Source: Hirsutella rhossiliensis
Lineage: Eukaryota > Ascomycota > Sordariomycetes > Hypocreales > Ophiocordycipitaceae
DNA length: 64,000 bases
NCBI RefSeq assembly: GCF_020360975.1
Contig: NW_025408669.1
Location: 3,596,001-3,660,000, forward strand
Direction: 5' to 3'
The translations under genes were made by a program, and so were the position numbers. Under the pieces are notes generated by a model. The model was not told where the DNA came from and made no database searches. It saw only the letters and a program-made list of their open reading frames with translations. This document shows positions 55,332 through 64,000 of this stretch, piece after piece; the stretch's first letter is position 1, and every line of letters begins with the position of its first letter.

Positions 55332-56257
55332 CTACACGAGCCCGTCGTAGAGGGACAGTGCCGATACAATCGTCTCGTCGCGCTTGCTGCCCTCCTTGAA
55401 CTCCTCCATGTCCAGCGAGCCGTTCTCGTCCTTGTCCATCATGCGGAATATCTTCTTGACGCGCTTCTCGGGGGTATCTTCGTCCTCGGGCAGCTTGACC
55501 ATGGATCCGACCTGAGCTGTGTGTTAGTAACCACGCTATCAAGTACCAGTCGGTGCACTCACCATCTTGTAGATAGCCTCGACAATCTGGAGCATCTCAT
55601 CGTAGCTTATCTTGCCATCGCCGTCAATGTCATATAGTTGAAAGGCCCAGTCAAGCTTGTCCTCCATCTTGCCCCGGCTAGTAACGCTCAAGGCGCAGAT
55701 GAACTCTTTAAAGTCGATGGTGCCCGACTTGTCGCTGTCGAAGACGTTGAATACGTAGTCGGCAAAGGAGCTAGGGTCGCCAAATGGGAAGAATTGCCGG
55801 TAAATTTTTTGAAACTCTTCCTTGGAGAGCATGCCTGACGGGCAGTCTTTGAGGAAGCCTGCACGTCCAAGGTTAGCCGCGGCTGCAGCCTCGAGGCCCG
55901 CGGATGTTCGGCTTACCCTTGTACCATTGTTGCAGCTCCTTCTTGTCAAAGTGAGTCGACTTTTGGAGCTCGGAGAGCTGCTCTTGAGAGAGCTTCGACT
56001 GTCTGCAAAAGGAGAGTCCGACAGGTTAGCAAATCATGTTTATCTTCGGCGCATGACGTACGCCCGACCAACGACCGAGCGCATCAAGAGAGACACGGCA
56101 AGAGGCGTCGACAACTTCGAGCGGACCGGCCTCTCTCCAGACGGGCGCGGGCGCAAGCCCTGCAGGCGAGCAACGAGACGACAGCGTGTTTGTTACGTCG
56201 ACCTGGTTTCGCCGCAGGGAAAAGGAGGCGGGGGCGCCCAACTCACGATTTACCCAT
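55332..56257 (-). CDS. NCS1: Neuronal calcium sensor 1 (frequenin) homologue
   Basis: Four exons: 56257-56247, 56002-55917, 55858-55563 and 55511-55332, exactly 190 residues like animal NCS-1. The first coding exon is only 11 bases (MGK plus part of Ser) and supplies the N-myristoylation signal MGKSQSKLS. EF-hand 1 is degenerate ([13 protein letters not shown]). EF-hands 2-4 have full calcium loops starting at D73 ([12 protein letters not shown]), D109 ([12 protein letters not shown]) and D157 ([12 protein letters not shown]). The end is YDGLV. In yeast Frq1 activates the phosphatidylinositol 4-kinase Pik1 at the Golgi; in fission yeast Ncs1 acts in calcium tolerance. The long first intron (244 bases) is typical for this gene. 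Confidence 0.97.
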
Positions 56258-57752
56258 GCTGGTTCACAGACGAGGGTCGATGGTCACTGGACGCAGATTG
56301 CTGCGTAGCGTCAAGCGCAATCGGCGCGGCGACTGCGGAGAGGGCCGGGGTGTTGCGCCGCCGTCAGATGGGGGTTGTTTCGGCGCTCGTGCAGGGATGC
56401 CGTGATTTCGGATGAGGGGGGGAGCGACGCGGGGTATTTCGAGAGCGGAGGACGGGAGTTGTCGACCTTGTGCGAGGTGCGCAAATGTCGTCGGCGATGC
56501 TGGCTGGGGCGCGCAAGAGGCGACTTGACGACGATGGTGAATGGATGGACCGGTGGTGCGTGGTGCGAACGTGGGCGCTTGCGTATGTAATGAGCGGACT
56601 TGGCGGGGGAGGGGAAATTGATGCGAGCCGAAAGGCGCCGTCCTTGGAGGTTGAGTCGTCGTCGATGATGAGTCGTCGAGTAAGAAGAGTGGGGTTTCAG
56701 AGCATGGGGAACAGGACAGATGGGAGGAATCTTGGACGAGAGGAAAAGAAGAAAGTGAAGAGAGGGAGACGAGGGAGAAAGAGCGAAGTGAGGGAGGCGA
56801 CGAAGGATTGCACCATGTATCGAAGTACGTACCTCGGCCAAAGGACAAGGCACCGGGGCGCCATGATGACTACAGGACTTCCCTAGTGCCGTGCTAGCGA
56901 GGTACGTTGCGGCCTTGCTCGGCGTGAGAAGAAGAGCAGGTATCCACTACTCCAGGTCCACTGCTCGGCCGAGTACTCGCGCACTTGGGAGACAGGATGT
57001 CGGCGTGCCCGCTACCTCTGCCCACCGGCGGAAAGACAGGCGCCGCCCGAGTACCCGCCTACCAGCGGACCATGCAGGGGCTGGCTTTCTGTAACACCAG
57101 CCGTGGGGCGGCGCCGAGTTCGCCAACTTTATTCCCCCCCCCATGCCCCCTACAGTACAGCTTACTGCACCTAGCCCAAGGCGGAATGTTTGAGGTGCCC
57201 GGCTGCTTACCAAGTTTGAAGTAACTAGGGGTCCATCCGGGATGCTTTGAACTGCGAAACCCGAAACCCAACAGAGGAACCTAGACCACAGCCTCCCACT
57301 TTCACAGCATAATATTATATACCTACAGCCTGGGGCAGGGGGGGTCAAAGAGCCTCAAGATGATTGAGCACCGCCGCCTGTCCAAGCCTCGAGGCAAGAG
57401 ATGGATGTTTGGATGCCGGGAGTGACACAGTCAGCCCTCTGGTGCTGGAATCTTCTCCGACAGGGCTCCCTCCTAGCTCAACCAACTCGACCGAGGCCGC
57501 CGGACGCCTTGCCGAGTCAACGACACGCCCTCGTCTCATCAATTGATTGATCCAACGCCGCCTTGGCAGCCATGACTGAGCACAAGGCAGCCAGGCACAT
57601 GTTCTCAAAGTCATTTCAACGTAATCCATGCAGAGACAAACCAAATGCCCGCCATACATGTCCTGCCGTCCGCTTCGTGAATAATACCCATCCCAGACTC
57701 CCAATCCCGCCGCCATTATGCAATACACACGCGCACCCAAAGAATGCCCCAG
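56258..57752. other. Intergenic region NCS1 / CDC45
   Basis: About 1.5 kb: NCS1 promoter and leader (purine-rich on the plus strand 56500-56800) and CDC45 3' flank. Frames present lack domains or splice support. Confidence 0.6.
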
Positions 57753-60476
57753 CTAACCCACCACCGCCTTCATGCTGAGGCCCTCCAGGAACGCCCCCAG
57801 ATCCTCCTTCTTCACCTCCACCACGCAGTGCTCGAAGCTGTCGATCCGCACCCGCGCGCTCGTCTCCGAAACCACCTCTTGGAAGGCGCTGCCAAACCGG
57901 TTGAGGCCGTAGCCCTTGTCGTGCTCCACCTCGCCCCCGTCCGACTCGTCGTCCGAGTCCGACGAATCCGACCCCTCCGATTCCGTCTCGGCCTCGTCAT
58001 CCTCCTCCTCCTTGTCTCTGCCCGCGGCGCGTCTGGCCGCCCGCTTCTCCTCCCTGACTCTTTCCTTGGCCTTGCGTGACTCCTCTTTGGCCCTTCCTCT
58101 GGCTTCTCGTTCCTCTCGCCGCTTCTTGGCAGCCTCCCGGTCGAGAAAGCTCGCGTCTGGCCCTCCGCCTCCGCCAGTGCCCACCACGACGTATACCCCG
58201 CGCTTCTCGTTCAAGCTTGACACAACAAGGGGCGTGCCGCGTCCCCCATGCGACAGCTTCCCCTGCGATTCTCTCTCCTGTTCCGCCAGCGCCTCTCCGA
58301 TCCAGAGAGCCAGCTTGGTCAACGCTGCGGGATGCGCGAACAGTGCCACGTCCGGCCCGTCCTTGACGACGCACATACGGAAAGCCCGCAGGTGTTTGAT
58401 CTGTTTCTTGTTGATCAGTGACGTGCCTGTGCGGTAGATGGCACGATGCAGAAACTGCGCAGTGGGCAGACCAGCTTTGAGAGAGTCGATGCTGTTACGA
58501 GGGAAGAAACGATTCAACCGTGGTCCTTCGTCAGCGTCTCTTCTCTCAGAGAAAGGGTCAAAGAATCCACAAAGGGCCGACCTACTCTTCCAATGCGTCA
58601 TACGCCTCCCAAAACCGCACTACCCACTCTTGGCCTTGGGCCAAACTTTCGGCCTCTTCCTCCGCATCTCGGGTTATCTGGCTCGCCGTGGAAGCGCCGT
58701 CCGTCGCTTGCGCATGCTTTCCCACCTCAAGGAGCGCCCCGATGACAACCCCGACGTCTTGCGCGCTCAGAGTCGCTCGCCATCCCCAACTGCGCACAAA
58801 GCCCCATCCATCCTTTGCGCCGGCTCGATCCTTGCCGTCGGTATCCACGGCGGGAACCATTTCGTCGAGGTTGTAGAGAGAGCCGTATTTGAGCAGTTTT
58901 GCCCTTAGTTCGCGCTTCAGCATCATGTCCATATGCGTATAGCTCTGTTTGCATTGCGCCAGGCTAACGCCCATCTTGGCGAGGAGTTTGTGGAGGCGCT
59001 TGATGCCCGTCTCGCTCCATGTCTTGAGGCGAGAGAAGAGATAGGGCGAGTGCAGCATGCTGTCGTACAGACTCCAGTGTCGTATCAAGAGAAATCGAGG
59101 CTCGGGTGACAGGCGGATTCCAGTGTCCTCGGGGTTTCGGGCCGTCGTCGGGATCACGCCCGTGTTCTCAACAGCGACTCGCCCGTTGGCAAGCTCCGGG
59201 GGGTTCAAGCGTCGAACCTCGTCACGGAGCAGTTGCCGAAGCCGAGCTCCCCTCACCCCCATCCAACCGGTTGGCCTCCCCTCGCCGGTTCCGCGAAGCG
59301 GTGCGGCTATGCCCGCCGACGACCGCCCATACAGCTCCATCGAGGTAACACCGACAATGGTCAGCCACAAGAGGTCGTTGTCTTCCCGGCCCAGCTCCGA
59401 CGCCAACGAGTACATCATGGAAGAAATGGGCTCGGCAAAGGAAGAGCCCATCTTGTAGTACTGCTGGAGAACCGTTTCGCTTTCCCGGCGCATTCGAAGT
59501 AATCTTCTTCTCAGGGCACGAGCTGAGGGCGCTGGCGAAGGTTGAGCCCCGGATGGCGGTTCGGTCGGGTCACTGGAGAGAGCAATGTCTGGATCTCTGA
59601 ACGACAAAAGCCCTCTTTGATCTGGGCGGCGGTGGGGTTGGGGAATTGGGCTAGACTGCGATGCGTCAGAAGGGAAACATGGCTGCGGCCATTTGAACTT
59701 ACCGAATTGCTTCTTCGCCGTTGGTGCGGTCTGTCTTCATCGTCGCTCGACTCGTCTTGGGGTCCATCGGACCAGCTCTTTCTTTTCTGGCCTGGGCGGG
59801 CAGAGGCTTGATCCAATGCGTCTTCGTCGTTGTCCTGCTCGTCGTCGCCGTGCTCGTCGTCTCCCTGGGCGTTGTCAATGTCTGGCATGTCGACCAAGGC
59901 CAGATACGCATCGCGTTCGGCCTCGAGCCCTTCCTCGACATCTCCATCATCGAAGACGACGATGCCCCCCTTGCCAGCCTTGTAGTGACGCCCAAGTCGC
60001 CCACCCTCGACGCCGACGGGGCTTCGAGCTAGGTACGAGCTGGCAGCGTCCGTCTCAGGCTCGAGGGGATAACCGCCAAAGACATTCCCCAGGTTCCACG
60101 GCCGGTGGGCATCGATAACCCAGACCTCGACGCCGCTGTAGGGAGACAGGTGCCCCTCAGGCTCGAGCCCCAGCAGCGGGCCGAGATCGACCATTCCGCC
60201 GACTCCCAAGCACACGACAACGCCGCCACTGCCGCCCTGGCTCTCCATCATGGGGATGACGAGCTCTCTCCCCGCGGCATCGAGGTCGCTGTAGCCTGCG
60301 ACAGGCTGGATCTTGTGCGGAATGTAGTCATGCTTGAGGAGGCGGGTGAGGATGCGGCAGGCGCAGAGGGCGTCGGGTTCGAGGGCGACGAGGATGAGGA
60401 CGGGCGGTGAGAGAGGATGTCGCGTGTTTTGCAGATGAACATAGAGCTTCGATATCAGCGACCGCGGAAGATACAT
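57753..60476 (-). CDS. CDC45: DNA replication initiation factor Cdc45
   Basis: Three exons: 60476-59703, 59655-58586 and 58491-57753, about 860 residues. The start MYLPRSLISKLYVHLQNTRH and PPVLILVALEPDALCACRIL are the conserved Cdc45 N-terminus (an inactive RecJ-like DHH fold). VWVIDAHRPWNLGNVFGG, ALWWSTVG-type sequence NDLLWLTIVGVTSMELYG and QFLHRAIYRTG are further family blocks. An acidic, disordered insert covers about residues 190-258. A second, highly charged insert (AAKKRREEREARGRAKEE, then a Glu/Asp/Ser tract) splits the C-terminal part. Cdc45 joins Mcm2-7 and GINS to form the CMG helicase. The last junction uses AACAG at 58492; nearer acceptors leave a non-conserved segment. Two ACGCGA motifs upstream could bind MBF. 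Confidence 0.94.
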
Positions 60477-62706
60477 GACTGAGCAGGTCTACATGCGCGG
60501 CGGCGACGGCAGGCTTGCGGGTTCATGGAGCGTGGGAGCAGGCGGCGGGAGCACAGGCGGCTTGAGTTGGACGCGACGAGAGCGCGCGACGACGGGTGCC
60601 CTGGCTGCAACGCATAAAAGATACCGAATAAGGGCGCCGATTGCTATGCAAAAAGAAATACGAAGGGAATCAATGATGAAGTCGACGACGGCCTCGTGCC
60701 CAGGAGCGGAGATGGAGGGCTTGTGGGTTCCGGGAGGCGGAATGCCAAACTCTGTGAAAAGGTTTGAGCGTAAGTAACCGCGAGGTATAACAAGTGATTA
60801 AAATGGGTGTTGACGGGCTTGGACGCGATGGAGAACGCGCTTGCCCTGCGCGCGCGGGGGTACGCGGGGGCAGCCGCGGCACGGGGGCAGTCGCAGCTGC
60901 TAGCAGTACGTACCTCAGTGCACTGAACTGACGGCCTGCGACATTTCTTCCCACTCCCCAAGGACAGGTGGTGGCTCTGAACAGCGCCGTTACTCAGCTA
61001 CAGACTCCGGCGTGCCGATGCCCCTCATTACGATGTTTCTCTCTATTTGCTTCCCCACCTCTCGCAGTACAGCAAAAACGTCTCCAACGGCCGCACATTT
61101 GACGACGCTCACTCTCCAGCGCCAAGCTCCGGAATGTCTCTGCCGGCAGACTGGACAGGTCAACAGTCGCGACTTAAGACGATTTCATCGGATATCAATG
61201 TCCATCGAGTGGCCATGAGCAACGATTCGACTCGGCACAAGTGGCCGCCCAGCGAGCCAACGAACCAGCTCCGCCCAAAGCAGATACGACAGCACACGCG
61301 CTTCGGGTTGCCGATGGACGGCGTTGCGGTGCTCGTGGCGCGCCAAGAACCTTCAACTTCGTCCGCCTTGCAGCCCTCTCCCCCGGGCTCCAGACTGCCA
61401 AGCGGGACACGGTCACGGACAAGCTGAACTGTTCCTGATCCGTGCCGGCACAGCTGAAACTGGAGACCCGGTCCCGGCTTCGACGGCCTGGATCGCAAAG
61501 GCGCCTCCGTCCTGTAACGTTCATTGGCAGGGGCGGGCTGGAGGGTTGCCGTCTTTCCCACTCATCATCGCCTGGTTTGGCAACGAGCGAGCGCTAGTGC
61601 GGCATGCAGGCTTATTTTCCGTCGTGCCCGCAGTGGTCAAGGTGACCATTGGTAGGGCTTGCTTCTCGCGAACGCGGTTCGCTCTGCTTGCAACATGTCC
61701 ACCCTTGCCACTGCTTTGGAACCGGACCCGGGTACTCGGTCAAGCGGCGCAGAGTGGCTTGTACTCGAGTGGCGGACAACTTGCTCGCGACTTCATACCC
61801 TCCCCGTACTGCGCCGTCTTCAGCAGCAGGCTCTCTGCGTGACAACAAAGGGAGCATGGATTTCCCGGGATGCAACTAGTGGCTCGATCTACTCTCTTCA
61901 GTGCAGCCAGCTAGTCGCACCCCAGCTTGGCTGAGTTTTTGATTAGCGATGCTGCTATCGTTTGCGCCCTGCACGCAATTGTCAGAATCCGAACTGAGCA
62001 GCAGGCCATGTCGGCTACGGCAAGAAGCATTGGCACTTTTTCGGCTTGTCGGGATAGTGACCTTCATAAGCCATCTCTCCCTCCATCTCTGTCGGCTTCA
62101 TCCACTCAAGACTTGCGACGTCAATACATAGTCACACGGCTAACGGTGGCAAATTTACCCGTGTCATCGTTCGAAGCCTAGAATCACTGCGTGCATTGTC
62201 GCCGTCATTGCGGGTTCTTGACCGATGTCAATTTCCCCCTGCATTTGCGACCCGAAACGGCAAACCTTGTGCCGGTAATTCGGCTGTAATATCCAGGAAC
62301 TGGGGATCGATTTCATCGAGAACTACCGAGCATTCGTACATTTTCGACAACGAAACCGATTCGCTTCGGAGCTCCTTGTCTTTCGGCACCCACGACTGGA
62401 AAAGCAGCAAACGGCTGTCCTGCAAGGAACCAACCAAAGGCCGGTTTTTGGGTTGCCTCGTCTGCGTAATCCGCATCTCTCTGCTCCGGCAAGTCGTGGT
62501 CAGGGCTAGATGCTTTTCCTTGAGTCGCCAGGGAAGTAACGCAATTGGGCAATTCGCCCTACCGCTCGTCTTGGCCTGCCCTCATTGATCCAAGACGGGG
62601 CGACGTGTTGCTAGATATCACCTCGCATTGGCTGTTGATCATCCAACCAGATGTCGGCTTGAGACCAGGGCGGCTTGACCTCGCTGCACACCGGCTTCAA
62701 CACGAG
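60477..62706. other. Divergent intergenic region CDC45 / methyltransferase
   Basis: About 2.2 kb. Short frames on both strands lack domains. The CDC45 promoter holds two ACGCGA motifs; the right end must hold the methyltransferase promoter. An upstream exon of that gene is possible. Confidence 0.5.
60571..60828 (-). promoter_or_regulatory. Two MCB-like ACGCGA motifs upstream of CDC45
   Basis: ACGCGA at 60571-60576 and 60823-60828, 95 and 347 bases before the CDC45 start. MBF (MluI cell-cycle box) factors bind ACGCGN and drive G1/S genes in fungi. The match is short and could be chance in GC-rich DNA. Confidence 0.3.
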
Positions 62707-63870
62707 ATGGATTCCAGGCTTCCCGAGCCGCAAGAAGTCACCTCGGACTACGGCGACTCTATTACTACATCAGAGTTTACGTCGGACAATACAGTCCATC
62801 CCTTGCATTTTTACGAGCATGGCAGGCAAAGCTCACCATCTACTGGTAGAGAAAATCATCGAAAAGGCTAACTGGTTTGAAGACGATATCAAGGCTTCAT
62901 CCAAGGACGATATGGAATGCCAAACGACGACGCGGAGCAACTGAGAGAGGGCGTCAAGCACAAGCTCTATGTCGACTATATTCTCGGCGGGGGGCTGTTC
63001 CTTGCACCCATTGGAGACAACCCCCAGAAGATTGTTGACCTGGGTACGGGATTCGGCTTTTGGGCCTTGGACGGTTGGTGCAATTCCAGATGAGGCGTCT
63101 TCCAAGCCTAACGTTGCTCACAGTCGCCGAAAGATTCCCCAGCGCTCGTATCATTGGCACAGACTTGTCCCCCGTGCAGCCACATTGGACGCCGCCAAAC
63201 GTCGAGTTCCGAGTCGAAGATCTCGATGACGAGTTCCGCCCATGGACGAACATTTATCATGACGCCGACTTAATACACCTGAGGTTTTTGCTTCCGACAA
63301 TTCGCTGGCCTCGGACACTCCTACAAAGATGCTTAGAGTATGTCTCAGACGCCTCGAAATTGTCCCCTTCTGCGATGCCGTCTAACCACCGAGCCCAGGA
63401 ATTTGAAACCCGGTGGCTGGGCCGAGGTTCACGACATCGTGCCGGTGACCTTTTCGGATGACGGCACTGCTGGTGACGATCACCCAGTTCACGCCTTGTA
63501 CAGACTCATTGAGGGACCATTCTCCAGGTTGTACGGCTGGAATTTCCAAGTCCCAAGCGATGTGGCAGACATGCTGCGGGAACTTGGCTTTGTCAACGTA
63601 ACGGTGAGGCACAATGCGATTCCAATTGGCCGTTGGCACCACGAGCCGAGAATGAGGGAAATGGGAATGTTTACGCAGAGCCTCCTTTCTGATTGGGCGG
63701 TCACCATGCTTACCAGGCACGAAACGCTTGGACTCGACTCTGAGGGAGCCTACAGACTTGGACAATGCATTTTGGATGCGTTCAATAACCCCCAGATCCA
63801 TGCTCAGCACGATTGGATCGACGTCTGGGCCCAGAAACCGCCTCTGCAGGTCGCCCCCGACAATCCCTAG
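62707..63870 (+). CDS. SAM-dependent methyltransferase, LaeA/UMTA-like
   Basis: Four exons: 62707-62845, 62894-63073, 63124-63337 and 63399-63870, about 334 residues. The 48-, 50- and 61-base introns each have a CTAAC branch site. The joined product has the LaeA-like order: LHFYEHGR then GRYGMPNDDAEQLREGVKHK, FLAPIGDNPQKIVDLGTGFG, VAERFPSARIIGTDLSPVQP, WTPPNVEFRVEDLDDEF, then NLKPGGWAEVHDIV. Motif I at residues 93-103 reads IVDLGTGFGFW instead of the usual LDLGTGTGIW, keeping the glycines. The family includes LaeA, a nuclear regulator of secondary metabolism, and many paralogues of unknown substrate. Which this is cannot be told. The start is the first ATG of the exon and is uncertain. No biosynthetic gene is visible in the window's edge. 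Confidence 0.82.
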
Positions 63871-64000
63871 GTGGCCGACTTACCCTTTCAAGCTGAAGCT
63901 CTGTGTCTCGGATCTTGTGATTGAGACCAGGACGAGAGTGTTTTTCTGAAGCGCCAGAAGCAGTCTGGCTTGGCCTGGACGCTACGTCGCCAAAGGGCCT

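Noticed and set aside
59755..60018. Plus-strand hydrophobic frame over CDC45 (LVVAVLVVSLGVV)
   Set aside because: It is the antisense of the acidic Cdc45 insert, which always reads as Val/Leu-rich on the other strand.

Overview
The window is nuclear DNA of a filamentous ascomycete, most likely Sordariomycetes and probably Hypocreales. The grounds are: GC-rich genes; short introns (48 to about 250 bases, most 50 to 90) with GTNNGT donors, CTRAC-type branch sites and CAG/TAG/AAG acceptors; monocistronic genes on both strands; and Pezizomycotina-type proteins (DUF2418 Nur1, ML-domain PG/PI transfer protein, LaeA-like methyltransferase). The order-level placement is inference. I see no mobile element, CRISPR array, rRNA or tRNA gene.

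Layout, left to right. 0-5 kb: a DUF300/TMEM184-type membrane protein (+) converging on a secreted GH92 alpha-mannosidase (-). 6.5-8.8 kb: a transcription factor joining an N-terminal BED-type finger to a Zn2Cys6-like cluster. 9.4-14.9 kb: exocyst SEC5 (-) divergent from mitochondrial IDH2 (+). 15.7-22.4 kb: two F-box proteins (-) separated by 2 kb with minisatellites. 24.3-26.4 kb: a proline-rich transglutaminase-fold protein with an intact Cys-His-Asp triad. 28.6-31.0 kb: a cysteine-free small secreted protein and a DHA1-type MFS transporter. 32.7-37.9 kb: ALG7 (+) converging on SET3 (-, PHD plus degenerate SET). 38-42.2 kb: a gene-poor 4.4 kb stretch with GTAC-centred palindromes. 42.2-49.4 kb: ML-domain lipid transfer protein, V-ATPase subunit F (-), NUR1 (+), and an unrecognised ~1,040-residue coiled-coil protein. 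50.5-60.5 kb: LEU1 (+), an RKM5/METTL21-type methyltransferase (-), NCS1 (-), CDC45 (-). 62.7-63.9 kb: a four-exon LaeA/UMTA-like methyltransferase (+).

Most genes are single-copy housekeeping functions: TCA cycle, leucine synthesis, N-glycosylation, secretion, vacuolar acidification, replication, chromatin and calcium sensing. They do not form one pathway or a biosynthetic cluster. The accessory-looking parts are GH92 beside the BED/Zn2Cys6 factor, the small secreted protein beside the MFS transporter, the LaeA-like methyltransferase, and the unrecognised coiled-coil gene. Exon limits were chosen by reading splice sites, frame continuity and family resemblance by eye; no alignment or transcript data were used. 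I found no convincing evidence of a wholly new multi-gene system. The best leads are the composite transcription factor, the recurring intergenic GTAC palindromes, and the orphan or secreted proteins.
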